Notes under the pieces: model-generated | The model's database searches: none | What the model was told of the DNA's origin: nothing | The model's input: only the letters and a program-made list of their open reading frames with translations | Shown here: in pieces, positions 22,031 to 34,621 of the stretch | Layout of the letters: each line of letters begins with the position of its first letter | Numbering within the stretch: the first letter of the stretch is position 1 | Position numbers and translations under genes: made by a program | Source of the DNA: Conchocele bisecta | Lineage: Eukaryota > Mollusca > Bivalvia > Lucinida > Thyasiridae | Assembly (NCBI GenBank): GCA_029237695.1 | Contig: CM055265.1 | Span: 111,154,773 to 111,218,772 of the forward strand | Direction of reading: 5' to 3' | Length of the DNA: 64,000 nucleotides

Positions 22031-23855
22031 ATGCCGCAATCACGCGCTGCGTGTGGACACATGACTTCTCCTTGGGATACCCATACGGACAGGTGCTTTG
22101 CCTGTTGCGGGTGTTGCAAAGAGAGGCCATGTGATTTGTCCGTCCGTTGGACGGATTCGACGTGGGGCAAGGCTGGGTCTAGAAGGTCCCATACCTCACG
22201 TCTGAAGAAGTCTGTGTCCGAGTCTTAGCTCTTGGGAGCAGTGGAACCGTCCGAGGTTTCGGAGGTTGTGTTAAGTGATAGGCCGGTGATCCATACAGGG
22301 GATACCGGGCTGCTGGCGCCGGTGCCTGATCTCATATCACCCGGTTCGCAGAGAGCTATACCTATCACAGGGGTGTTTCGGCCGGTTCTTGATACTATAT
22401 CACCCGGTTTGAAGCTGACCCAGCCTCTCTCAGTAGAGGCGCCCGGTACCGGGCACCGGGCACCGGGCACCGGGCACCGGGCACCGGACACCGGACACCG
22501 GACACCGGTTATGTCACCGGGCACCGGGCACCGGGCACCGGGCACCGGGCACCGGTTATGCCACCGGGCACCGGTTATGTCACCGGGCACCGGGCACCGG
22601 GCATTATGTCACCGGGCACCGGGCACCGGGCACCGGTTAGGCTACCGGGCACCGGTCAAACACCTGGCACCGGGCACCAGACTCTCCCTGGACAGCCTGC
22701 TGCTTCCGGTAGAAAGACGTTCTTGTCTTCGGTTGGTCTTCGTTCTACGTGTTCACGTAAGTCGAGGAGTCGATCTCGTCGTAGGTCAGGATTGGGTTAG
22801 CTCTTCGATTTCGGGTTCGGAGTTTAGATCTTGTTCTTCCTTTTCCTCGAGGTCATTCTCAGGTTTTGGAACAGGTTCATCTAGATCTCGTTCTCCTGTT
22901 CGTCGTAGGAGACGGTTGTTATAGGGCTTCTACATGTAGTACTAGCTTCGGCAGTACATATACTATTGGGAACGATACAGTACAGTTCTGTTGAATCAGA
23001 TTCCACGTATGTGGTAGATGACTGCCAGTCTAGGGTTGCTGCGGCAGGTGCTTATCACATTCACCCGGTCACAACGTACCCTAACTCTCGCAGGAGAGGT
23101 GCCGGTATTGTGTTACGGGCACCGGGCAACCGGGCACCGGGCAGGTACCCGGGCACCGGGGTGGGGTAGCAACTATTTCTGACCGGGGTGTTCGTGGGTT
23201 CGTATCCTGTGTACATATTTTGTTTTTGTATCCGGCTCCTCGAGATCTAAGCTCTTCCGTTCTCGGAGGAGACGGTCGCGGTGGTATTGGACGCCGTGGT
23301 GCTTTGGCTCCGTACTTGTCTGGCCTGCTCCTTTTTCGAGTGTATATGAGTTCGAATTCCCAGTCTATATTCAGGACTCGACACGCGATAGAGTTATGAT
23401 GGTTCAGTTGGCTAAGATTCTGGAGTTCCTGTCTAAGTCCTAGTACTTAGTGGGTTTGTCGGCTCTTTCACAGCTGTGGTTTTGCCAGTGGAGCCTCCCA
23501 TATGGGTACTTCCTCGGATGGCTGTTGTGAGGCTGATTCGGTGGTGGTGGAATTGCCGGAGTTGTCGTGGTTTCATTTCTCTCCTACAGTAGGGCTTCTT
23601 GTTACGTACATTGGGGAGCTTTAGGTAGGATTTGGCCACTGCGGGGTTCCTAGTGCCCAAAACTTTGATCGCCACACTGGGGTCTAAGTTCTACATGCCC
23701 CTCTATGCGGTATGGTTTTTGAGATCTCCGTTTCTGGACAAGGACGCCGCAGCGTTTGGGATATCTTCGGCTCCTGGTCCTGGTTCGCGTTTGCGAAGGC
23801 ATGGGTGTAGGCTGTTAAGTCGATTGTGGCTATGCCAACTTTCGATTTATGTTTG
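22031..23855 (+). pseudogene. DIRS-B gag-like ORF with an amplified GHRAPGT repeat
   Basis: Starts at ATG 22031 (MPQSRAACGHMTSPWDTHTD) with a Cys cluster (CFACCGCCKERPCDLSVRW) comparable to DIRS-A. The frame breaks near 22226; a second frame (22232-22924) runs through a GGGCACC heptanucleotide array (22440-22680) that reads as repeated GTGHRAP-type units, then an Arg/Ser-rich stretch (SRSRSPVRRRR). Further on, GFLVPKTLIA and LDKDAAAFGIS (about 23640-23765) and LDAVLQSAICAAKP (about 23880-23920) are the gag C-terminal motifs shared with DIRS-A. Not translatable as one protein. Confidence 0.7.
22440..22680 (+). repeat. GGGCACC heptanucleotide array inside DIRS-B gag
   Basis: About 25 copies of a 7-bp unit read as gcaccgg or gacaccg, interspersed with 'gttatgtcaccgg' variants every few units. 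A shorter patch of the same unit lies at 23107-23165. Seven is not a multiple of three, so each unit shifts the frame and the array cycles through all three frames every 21 bp, giving a 7-residue protein period. Confidence 0.9.
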
Positions 23856-24149
23856 AATCAGTATGATTCATCGTCTCTGGACGCAGTGCTTCAGTCGGCG
23901 ATTTGTGCCGCTAAGCCTCTTGTCAACATGTCTTTGGAGTTTTCTATGGACATGCTCTTGTCCAGGTGAGACGCAGTGATAGCCGGCTCGTTTTTTCTTG
24001 AACGGCCATAGTTTTGCTTCGTTCGCCTCTTTTGACCTGATAATTGTGCGATCGAACGGCCAAAGGGCAGCTACGGTACCGATGGTCCCTCCTGCTGCTC
24101 CTTCTTGTCTACCTCCTGTGGGGTCGTTTCCCCTGACGGGGGTATTTTC

Positions 24150-25170
24150 AAGGGTTAAGTAGAGTCTCTCTCTTGAAGTATAGTGCTATAGAGGAAGTTC
24201 GGGACGTGGTCGGAGCGCCATTTGCCCGGTAGACTGGGTTGTTTCCATAGATCTGCGGGTCTCGTACTTCCACGGGCCCTTCCGCAGATGCTCTCGGAAG
24301 TTTAAGTTGTTTCCGAGTTTTGTGTCTTTTAGTTCCGTGTGATACGGTATCTGGCGGTGGTATGGGGTTTGTTACTCTTCTAGGTTCTTTTCCTATCTAG
24401 AGTAGTCGTAGTTGGTTCCCACACAGGATTTTTCTTAGGTGGGAATGAGCTTATTGACCGATCTATCAGTCATCATAGTACCTTGGAGCAAGGTGCGTGG
24501 GCATCTTGTTTTAGTTTCCGGGTACTGGTCAGAGATTCTCTGTTAGCTAGGAAATTTCTGCACTCCTGGACTTTCGGGGTGCAGAATAGGGGAAGGTTAT
24601 GTCTGCGACCTCCAGTATTACTTGCTAGGGCTATGGAGGCCGCACCCCGATCCTTTGGATCGGTCTCTGCCTAGGATCACCATCTTCCTACGTTGTATCA
24701 GATGGTGGGCAGTGGAGGTCTGGTTCCTACAGGGATTTCCCATAGTGTTACCTCCTCCTACTCGCTTTCTGTCCACAGACGCGTCGTGAGAAGGCTGGGG
24801 GGCTCATTGGAGCCCCTACTTCGGTGTGTTTCGGGTTGGTGGTCAGTGCAGGAAACTCAGGGACACATCAACATGTTTTAGCTTTTGGCAGTGTTCCGGG
24901 GGTTGACAGCGGCGGATTCTGTTGTGCACGGACAGGTGGTTATGGTTTCTGCGGTCATCTCCGGTTCTGACGGAATGGCTTCTGCATCCGTTGGTGTCCA
25001 GTGCTATCTTGTCCGGATGGGGGTATCCATTTGTGGTTTTGTTGCGGCAAGGCTCAAACGTCGGTTTTATTTTTTCCACTGTTTGCGCCCACGTACCGAT
25101 TCGGACTTTTCAATTTACTCGTTCCAGTATAACTTCGGACCCATGTACTGCATGTTGGACATTGCTAAGG
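24150..25170 (+). pseudogene. DIRS-B reverse transcriptase/RNase H, broken
   Basis: DWVVSIDLRVSYFHGPF (from about 24234) matches the RT segment with the first catalytic Asp. LSTDAS-x-EGWGAH (about 24775-24810) is an RNase H start motif, with TGA in place of x, and GHINMF-x-LLAVFRGL (about 24862-24905) contains the position of the conserved Glu, here TAG. No YLDD box is readable in between. Multiple frameshifts and stops show that it is dead. Confidence 0.78.
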
Positions 25171-27879
25171 AAGTGATTTGAGATACCAACTGTTCGTGTT
25201 TATAAGATCGCATGTAATTCACTCAATTGTAATTATTATAAACAAGCGTCCGTTAATGATTATGGCATTTACGGCTCGATTCATGTCCGGTAAATAAATA
25301 AATTGGCTATTAACAAGAGTATTTTTGTGATTTCACGTCACACTGTCGTTAATTGGTTGACCACGGCTTACGTGGTCGGCTTTGACGGTATTCCGCGATT
25401 GTAACACGGTTACCGGCGGCATGTTTTGATCACTTTGTATGTGCGAAAAACTTACCTGTGCCAATTAAGTTTGACCAGACTTTACGACGTCCGCTGTTCA
25501 AATTGCATATCGACATTACAGTATAATGTGTATTAATTATACCATCGGGACTTGTTTTCCACATCGATATAAACGAAATATCGACATTTCCGATATCGAT
25601 ATATCAGGTATGTAATGTATGAGTTTATATAGCAGTTTCGGCCGGGACCACTAGCGTACATCGACATAAGAAGCAGGTATATCGATGTAAGCAATGTCGA
25701 CATAACGCGTATCGACTGTATATACAACATGCTGTTGTCACTCCATCATTTCTGAAGCAATTGGGTATTTCAAAATGTTAATTGTGTTAAATAGAAGCAC
25801 ACTACTGTTTACACATCAGCAGTTTCTCCTATGAACCGAGATTTCTCCCTCAGATACTTTATCCCTTCTCACATGATCTGGAATCAGTTGTGGTTCGGGC
25901 CTCCCTCCGTCACGCCTGTCAGCGACAGTGGTTCACACTTTCTGTCCAGTCCGTGCGATGAAGCATTAGGTTCGGAAGAATTAGGACATCCGGTCCGACC
26001 GTAAAGTTGCTTATTACCAATTTTAAGCCAATGGGAGGTATCGCAATCCTTTGTCTTCCGTTGGATAGATAGGGCCATTACTTGAGTTTATTCTACAGTA
26101 AGTGGTTCTGCAGCTGAGTTGTTTAGGCCCTAAATGCACTAGGTGCATGTAGTCTCAACTTCTTTCTATGATCGCTCTCTGCACTGGCAGGAGATGCGTA
26201 ACTGCCAACTGTTACGATTTTTCCGTATTTATTCCGGGAAATACGTTAGATAGACGGTAGTACGGATTACAATTAAAAGTACGATTTTTGATCGGCGCGG
26301 TATATCTGGATATAATTATTTCGTTTAAATACAATTCTGCCAATAATCCTATTGTTTTATTTACCCGTTATCATTCTCGTCTAGGCGATTACCATTTGAT
26401 ATTCCAGCGCTCAGAGATATTGATTTATTCATCACGTAATTCGTATAATGTCTGATCTAAGCGTGCAGCCAACGTATTTGGGGATTGTTTTATCGGAAGA
26501 AGTTAGGACAACACATCTGTTCATCTATGATTACAGCGAGACATGGCCCAATTTGGTCCTGTCACAGCGCGGTGATGTTTTTGCGTCTTGCAATCAGTGT
26601 TATTGTAGTTATTCGGGTGCTCATGGTAGCCGAAACTTGGGCCAAGGCTATATTTAACTTATTTTATGCATATAAGTGAGTACTGATTTGTGTTCCGGAA
26701 TACATATGTGGTGTTCCGGAAAGCAACCCCCTTTTCTCTCCATGTTCCTCATGTGACCGACATGGGGTTGGCATCTCAGGGAGATGTTTAAGAACTGGGT
26801 CCGTTAGTAGCAGCGGGTGCAGTTGTGGGTTTATCAGCCGGTAGCATCAAGTTTAGGAGGCTGTTTGGATCTACCTGTTCGCGGTAGTCTGCGATTTTTT
26901 CTGATTACCCGATTATTCGGTTTTTGTCTTTACAGTCCCAGTGGAATCCTGGGGGTTGGTAAGTGTGACTCACCGCTCGATGAACTTCACTTGCTTTTGT
27001 TGATGAACGGGGATCTGTGGTGATCTATGGTTCTTACGGTTCATCACGCTGGCCCAGGAGGCATTGTTTTGTACATGTTTCAATTAGGGCGAGGCTACCT
27101 ATCTAGTTTGTTAGCAGTGTTGTTGCAAAAGGATAGTGTTTCACTTTGGGTTAATGATTCTATTCTCTTTGTCTACTATACATGGGTTTATAGGTATACA
27201 GGGGTCGACACTCGCAGTGTCCCGAGATCCCGAGGATCCCTGTTTTGTAGGAGGAATCACTGCATTTTCAAGAAAATCCCATTCAACATAATGTAACAAT
27301 AGGGATGTCCATGCTGCGGAATCCCTGGGCCAAAAGTTAGTGTCAAACCCTGGTATAGGTTTTGATCTGGCTTTAGGGCCAGTTTAACTCCTCAGCACTT
27401 ACTTGTTAGGATGACCTTGGTGCTTAGGGCGTTTTTATACTGTGTTCTCGATATGTACGAGTCATGTGTCGTCATGAGACTATGTATAGACTTTGAGTTT
27501 ATCTCAGTTGAGCTATTGCGTGTGAAGTGCCGGGCGACTACATTCGCCAGGGCTTCGTCTGGTAGCAGCAGCTATACCATGAGTATTCTCCGGCGTTCTA
27601 ACCAAGTATAGCAGGTTGGAGTCTACGAGTCAGTCTACGAGACTAGCGTGGTGGTGCTTGTCTTTATCCACCTCTCTTCTACTTTCGTAGAAAAGGGGGG
27701 GGGGCCCCGCTTTGGGCGCCCCTATGATTCTAGGGTGAGACCATGTTATTACTATATAGGTACACCCAAGTTTGTACCTAGGCCAAATATTTTTGTCTGT
27801 TTTGAGGGTTTTTAATCTGCCTTACCATTCCGGTCGAGTATGAGTAGTGAGAATACCTCCCACCATCACTACGAATTCT
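25171..27879. other. DIRS-B 3' region, recombinase not identifiable
   Basis: The tyrosine recombinase should lie here. Frames around 27500-27660 give VKCRATTFARASSGSSSYTM and neighbouring text that could be a worn His-x-x-Arg region, but I would not rely on it. Positions 25500-25735 hold a cluster of ATCGACAT/ATCGATAT motifs (see findings). The rest is broken in all frames. Confidence 0.4.
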
Positions 27880-27966
27880 TGCAACCATTCAGGTTAGTTT
27901 GAAGACATAAAAATGGAAAATTATTTCTAATTTTAGTTTTTATTATTCATACTCACCTGAATGGTA
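27880..27966. repeat. DIRS-B internal complementary region
   Basis: The text from 'gcaaccattcaggttagttt' to 'gaagacataaaaa' is the complement of the left outer end (21541-21575); it continues directly as 'tggaaaattatttctaattt...actcacctgaatggt', the complement of the right outer end (28237-28289). The junction lies at about 27914. Confidence 0.92.
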
Positions 27967-28289
27967 AGGTAGACCCTCCTCCCGTCCCCGCTTGATGGTT
28001 TTATCTTCTCCCTACTTAGTATACTTCAGGCTATTTTACTAGCAGTTTCATTTCCATATGGAAATGATTAACTTTTTGAAGCTGTATACCTAACAATAAT
28101 AGGAGGAGTTTAAATAGCGGACTAGCCAATTGGCTGTGGGTAGAGCGGAATGGTCTATGGTGGGTTATTTGAGTGATTAGAGTAGGCAGATTTTTATTAT
28201 TAGGACGATTTCATAGCAACCTATCTGTTTGCAACCATTCAGGTGAGTATGAATAATAAAAACTAAAATTAGAAATAATTTTCCATTTT

Positions 28290-29463
28290 TAAGTCATTTG
28301 TAGTTTTGTTTATTCCAAATGGTCGCCTCATTTAGGCTATTCTAATATATTGTGATTCTGGTAATTGCGTGTTTGTTTTCATTTACTTTTAAATGTCTTT
28401 ATAGGACAAATTCACATGTGTTCAGACTAGTTTACACTCGTTACAAAGTCAGAATTTTAAAATATATGTCCTGTTTGTTTTAAATATATTGTATGTTATG
28501 TTAGTTCAATCACTTTAGACTTAATTATAACCAAGATAGAACATGTCATTAAAACAATTCATGTTAAATACAACAATTATCAAATAGTATTTATTACAAT
28601 TTCTGTGTCTATCCATACATCCACGAGTGGATATACCCATATACATACCTTTAAATTACACTGAACTATTTAATAATTGTCCCATATAAGTCTATTTAAG
28701 GCAGATAAGCATATTCTATTTCAGCAAAACTCTCCGCATGACTGCATGTTTAATCATCGCTGCTAAATGGAAAATATTCTCAATTAACATATATTCTCAT
28801 CGAAAAAAGTCCCGTCCCATGCACTGCACAGAAATCAATATTGACAGCGTCTATGCGTGCCACATATATAAAACATATGTTGTAACGAATGGTCATGATT
28901 TAGAGGCAATTTCAGGTATGTGGCAATGTTAAGCTTTATGCGTTTCGCTTCCAGGTTAGCTGAAACCCGGTTCGTTGAAAATCGAGTCACGGGAATTGCT
29001 GCAGTTTTGCACAGAAAAAGTGTTGTTTGGTTGATTTGTGTACATTAGTTATCCATGAATCGCAATATCGTCAGAGACATATGGGTATAATGATATGTTC
29101 TATATATTTAACAAAGCACTACACAAATATGTGCATGTTTGGTCTCTTATGATCTTATTTATATGTCGTATGTTTGTGTGTATAGACACGGACGATGGAA
29201 CGTTCTGATATAGCTATACATGTAGATTAGCATAGAATAATCAACCATGTTCATTTGAAACAAAGTAACATATTAATTAATGCATGTAACCTATTATATA
29301 TTATATTACACATATGGTTGTGATATTATAATACACCGTTATGACATTTATACACATACCATGTAAGGACATTATATGACTACAGCATATATGATTAAAG
29401 TGTATGGTATTCCCCAGAAACAGCGCCCTTCATAACTGTGATACATATATAGTAAATACATGG
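28290..29463. other. Unassigned intron
   Basis: A+T-rich, no supported gene. The 64-codon ORF at 28738-28932 has no recognisable feature. Confidence 0.4.
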
Positions 29464-30115
29464 TTAGTGCCGTCGAATATAAAATATATTCGGTTGAGCC
29501 TTAGACAGCTTTATTGGGGCGAGCTTTAGCGAGCCCCTATAAAGTTGTCAGGGCGAAACCGAATATATTTTATATTCGACGGCACTAATCATGTATTTAA
29601 TTTATACCACATACTAAACTTCATTGTTGAATGTGCGTGGCGTCATCTTTTGACGTCATTCCCTCGCCATACGTCACAAATCTAAGAACGTCATTCAAAG
29701 CAAAATGACGGCGTCCACGCTAGGTAGTTTCGGTATTGTATCTGATTAAATCTCCGATTTATTTACGATGAGCTTCAATAATGGCTGGTTTTAGACTTCA
29801 CAGTTGTCATAATAAGCATTACAATCATAATGGACATATCCATGCCGTTGGTTACATCGCATATACTGTAAAAATGGACAAAATTCAGCTGAACCGATAG
29901 CGATTTCGATTTTAAAATTTGCCGCCATCTTGAATTTGCTGTTGAGACTGATCAATCAGAGGCCACGGTTAGGGGTCAGAGGTGAAAAAATAAAGGCAAA
30001 AACGGCACTTCATGTATACTAGGCTACTTCAGGTATATTAGGTTACTTCAGATATAAACAACATTTATTCAACCCCCTTTATTATGCTACATGGAGCAAT
30101 GGTTGCGGTATAAAC
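29464..30115 (+). repeat. Hairpin-headed dispersed repeat, copy 1
   Basis: Opens with an inverted pair (tagtgccgtcgaatataaaa... and its complement ending 29588) enclosing 'gacagctttattggggcgag'. The body runs through 'cctcgccatacgtcacaaat', 'aattcagctgaa' and 'gcaggtatattaggttacttc'-like text to 'gctacatggagcaatggttg'. Copies 2 and 3 lie at 56058-56700 and 59274-59865 in the same orientation. Non-coding; class unknown. Confidence 0.85.
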
Positions 30116-31592
30116 ATACATATGCATTCAAGATAGACTGCATTATGACTGCATAATAAACTTATATAACTTTTATTCTTTCTATATACCAAACTATCTC
30201 GTGAATGACCTCAACATATGTTTCATCATAAACTCACAACATATTGATCTCGATCGCATGATAGTTTAATATCCATACATATGTGACTCACAAATACTGA
30301 ATCATTCAATCCATCCTATTTACATAGTCCATGCCTACCTACGGTATATATTACTACTTGATAGTATAGGTCATCCAAACGCGATTGTATTGTTAATAAA
30401 CACAGCATATGCCCATTTATGAGCTGAGATGTAATGGCCTGGATGACACCATGTATTGAATTCTTAGATATAGAGTAATGTGAATATGGCTCACAAATAC
30501 GGGTTATTAATTAACTTATTCCTACATGTAGATTTGTATTTACATGTCCTAGTACATGGCTATCGGCATATGACTTCTTAAAAGATATGTCATCCAAAAG
30601 TTATTTTATTTGGGCAATAACAAAATCATATGTCATATATAAACTGAGATGCGATGACCATGATCACACCATTGACTCTATAGATATATGATATGTATAT
30701 GTGATATCATTCCCCAATGTTAAAGTAATTGTTTTTGTCTCTCGCTACACCGACACTCGCACTAGCACTGTCCATATGCAATGTTTCCAAGTTATTGGTA
30801 TTCCATGTTCATGCTATTGTCGTCAATATTACGACTTTGTTATAATAATAAATGTGTCGATAAAGACTTTTCAAGGATAAATCGTGGGAATATAACGTAT
30901 GCAAACGCAGTAGAATTGATATTCCCATATCAGTGGACATTATCATATAATACTTAAATATCTCAGGATGCAATGGCGTGTTTTTTTTCATATCCAAAAA
31001 GCTAAGCATACTTCTTCGCTATGAAGGATTATGTAGGAAGTGAATAATGGTAGTTGTTACGTATAGCCAGTCAAGTTCAGAATTCGTTCGTCAACTTCCC
31101 TTGGATATGTCAATCGCTGTTCATACCCTTTCGTGTACCACATTAATAAATTGATTATCGTTCAATTATCAACACAATATCCGCATGGACCCCCTGGTTA
31201 CGGACCTGTTGCAATAATAAAATGCAACATTAACTGAATATTTGCATGTAATCTATCCAGCCCTGACATTAGACAAACCGGATATACTGGCAGGTCTTCA
31301 CCAGACTTTAGTAACTGACCCCCTCCCCACGCCCAATAAACATAGTAGGATTAGCACTGATCGTATTACTCTTATAACGGGATTAGCCAGATTCATCTCT
31401 CCCTGCTAGAAAGCTAAACATGCGAATAAGGGCCAAAGCAGGGATATCGCTCTCCCCGGCAAGAATTAACCCCATTGTTAAATTACCATTCACACTGAAA
31501 CATTGATTTTAGGGTGTTGCATATGCTATTTCTACCCTACTTAATATAGACGTATCATAATTGTATACATGTTGGCGGCCATATTTGATTTA
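30116..31592. other. Unassigned intron
   Basis: A+T-rich (many 'catatg' and 'tacatg' words) with no gene or repeat boundary that I can define. Confidence 0.4.
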
Positions 31593-33916
31593 CCGTATTT
31601 ACCCTATGTATTGGGACAGTAAAAAATAAATAAAATTCTATGTGTCCCAATACATAATATAAGAAACGAGGCAAAGCCACGAAGGCCAGGTTTTTTCCAA
31701 GCATGGATACTTGGATAACATAATTATACCCACTTTTTGTAGACTAGATGGCCGTGGCCTGCATGTCGCGCCTTGGGGCGAGGCATGGACACTAAAAAAA
31801 TAGATATAGTAGATAGAAAAACTTTAACGAAAAAACTTTAACCGGACACACGGACGTACGGACGGACGGACGGACGGACGTATGCCAAAATGCCGACGAT
31901 ATCGCGCTTTCCACAAGCGGGTGCGACAATGATGATAAACACCCATGTGAAGTATCAAGCTAATGGGTGAAGCAGTTGCAGAGATATAGTACACAAAAAA
32001 ACTTTAACAAATAAATTCAAAGTAATTTGACCTTGACATTGTGCACAGGGGCCGCACGGTTGGGGGTTAGAATGAAAATATGGACGATGATAAACACCCA
32101 TGTGAAGTTTCAAGGTAATGGGCGAAGCAGTTGCAGAGATATAGTATAACGAAAAAGTTTTAACCAAAAAATTTAACCAGACGTACGTTAAAAAGTTAAC
32201 GTTGAAAATGGCTAAGTCAATTACGTAGAAATAATAGGTGAAGGTAAAAAAATGTCACATGTTGGATAGTTGTATGTGGTAGGCACCCCTTGGTTATGAA
32301 GCTGTGATAGTTTGGTGATCCTAGGTGGTACAGTACCAAAGAAATGGACTTAAACACGAAAACTTAACATTGTAAACGCGAAAACTTAACATTGAAAATG
32401 GCTAAGTCGACTGCGCGGAAAAAATGGGTCAAGTTAAAAAAAAAGTAACATGTTGGATAGTGATATGTGGTGGGCACCCCTTGATTATGAAGCTGTGAAA
32501 GTTTGGTGGTCCTAGGTGGTACAGTACCAAAGAAATGGACTTAAACACGAAAACTTAACATTGAAAACGCGAAAACTTAACATTGAAAATGGCTAAGTCG
32601 ACTGCGCGGAAAAAATGGGTCAAATTAAAAAAAAAAGTAACATGTTGGATAGTGATATGTGGTGGGCACCCGTTGATTATGAAGCTGTGAAAGTTTGGTG
32701 GTCCTAGGTGGTACAGTAACAAAGAAATGGACTCAAACACGAAAACTTAACATTGATTGTGGACGCCGCCCGTCCGCCCGCCCGCCCGCCCGCCCGCCCG
32801 CCGCCCGCCCGCCGCCTGACTTTCCGCGCCTGACTTTCGCCAATCCAATAGCCTGGATTTTTTTTCAAAAAACCTGGCTAATAAATTAATATTTTTTTTT
32901 GGTGTCCCAATTATTAATATTGAAAGATTGTATCCTCGAAATTGTGAAATTGCTATATCGGTACAATAACAGGTTGAATTTAATTATTTTCCGTTTCTAA
33001 GCATGTCGCCCATTTTTATGATCGGAAAATACCCGAACTATATGTTACGGAAATTGCTGAGTGCGCAAATGAAACAATTTAATTTCCAAATTAAAGAAGT
33101 ATTATCTCGACCAAACTGCGAATGTAGAGTGATTTGATGATTGCAATAAAAAATATCCATATACATCAACGATTAGACGGTGAATTAGTGTTGAAAATGC
33201 GTAAAAATAAGTTGTAATCGCCAAAATTGTTCTAAATATTACGATCCCGGAAGTGAACCGGAAGTCGAGTTCGATGGGAAATGCGTTTCGTCAATCTCTG
33301 TTCAGCTATATAGCGTGTTTTTCGCTGATTCCACTGCCCGATTACATGTCGTGAATTTTTCAAACTGGTCGATAAAATAATCTACGGTGTGTATCATTCT
33401 GTGTCTTTCATAGCGTAAATATAGTAGCGACCCAGTCCGTCCTTCAAAAATCGCATCGTGAGCGCTTAATAAGTTAAATAAACGTAAACGTCCTGCCTAT
33501 TCAGATGCGTAACGCATGATGGCTTCGCGAAAAAAGAAGTCTGCACCAGAAACGGACTTATTTCACGAAAGTACAAAGCGATGAACCCTCCCCATCACTG
33601 TGTTATATTAGTTAATCAGCGACGGCCTCTGTTTATAGCGAGACGTGCCAATAGTCGGCATGACCAGTAGCCGGTGAAATTTTTTTTAAAAAATTGGAGT
33701 GGCGATTTTTTTATTTTCCCCAGCGGAATCCCCGACTGTGTTTAAAAGTATTTAAAAAAAAAGAAGAGATATCCCAATACTTAAGGTGCAGAAATTCTTG
33801 ATTTTTTTTTAAAATTGTGATGTGTCCCAAAACTTGTTTCCTAAAAAATAATTATTTCTCCCCAAAACGGGGGTGTCTCAATATAAAGGGTGTCCCAATA
33901 CATAGGGTAAATACGA
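31593..33916. mobile_element. TA-flanked TIR element hosting pearl-like copy B
   Basis: The terminal inverted repeats begin (c/t)cgtatttaccctatgtatt and match over about 24 bp at both ends (31593-31620 and 33890-33916), with TA immediately outside each. 'gtgtcccaa' recurs inside (31643, 32903, 33820, 33885), which looks like subterminal iteration. No transposase ORF. The 1.2-kb pearl-like copy B (31661-32881) is inserted close to the left end. Confidence 0.72.
31661..32881 (-). mobile_element. Pearl-like/Helentron-like element copy B, minus strand
   Basis: Inverse of copy A: starts aagaaacgaggcaaagccac and ends ttttttcaaaaaacctggct. Carries an ACGG microsatellite (31850-31880), three core repeats (about 32190-32750) and a long CCCG run (32763-32817). 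Uninterrupted at the place where copy A holds the pogo-like MITE, which defines that insertion site. Confidence 0.72.
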
Positions 33917-34621
33917 TACCTTTGTGGTGAAAGATCATTCAATACAGTTTGGAACATAAGCTTCGCATTTTTAAAATATTGCAAATATGATCTCCAACTA
34001 TGTTCTATTTCTTTACTATTTTGTTGACTAACAGCGCCTAAGAGCTTAAGCGATACTTAGCGGCCATCTTGCATATTTCAACATGGTCAAATAATAAGTA
34101 TATTACATGGACTCAATCATTTTTGTAAAGAACACATGCAATAATACAGGGCTCAACACTAAGGCATGTCCGACCGACCGAGTATAGTAAAAATTTGGTC
34201 CGGTCGTGTAAATTTTCCCGGAATACCAGTAGTTTACCAGTAGTCGACATAACCATAACCAGTAGTTGGACACACTCATTACATTATCTGTATCATCACG
34301 ATCACTGATGTTAGCCGATTTGAAAATGACTTAGCACTGTGTTTCGTGAAACTGATGGTTAGTTCCATTAATTATATTTTCTCTTGTCATTTACAATGGC
34401 CTATGCCTTTTTCAAATGTCCCCAATTTTGTATATGAGGTGGGTCAACTGGCCCCACTTTAAAAATTCCTGGAATGCACACTGAATAAGTTTAAAAACTG
34501 TCCACTTCAATATTTCATAATTGATTACCATTGACATATACTTTATATGCATGTAGTACCAAACAATCATTACAATCGAGTCCTAGTTCCTACAAGTACA
34601 ATGGAACATTAGTTGATAATA

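Larger units (their letters stand above)
21541..28289 (+). mobile_element. Full-length DIRS-type retrotransposon (DIRS-B), coding decayed
   Basis: Inverted terminal repeats at 21541-21708 and 28094-28289 are long and very similar ('ctattattttaggacg' against 'aataataggaggag', 'agaccattccgctctaccca' against its complement). The internal complementary region lies at 27880-27966. At about 6.75 kb it has the length of a whole element. Gag and RT/RNase H remnants lie in order on the + strand; I could not read a convincing tyrosine recombinase. It is not a copy of DIRS-A: the ITRs are unrelated and proteins are only distantly similar. Confidence 0.9.

Noticed and set aside
22232..22924. 230-codon ORF as a novel repetitive host protein
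   Set aside because: It lies between DIRS-B gag motifs inside a defined element; the repeats are a microsatellite expansion in gag.
27411..27611. DIRS-B tyrosine recombinase remnant (VKCRATTFARASS)
   Set aside because: The His-x-x-Arg box is not present and no following Trp/Tyr pattern can be read; too weak to annotate as such.
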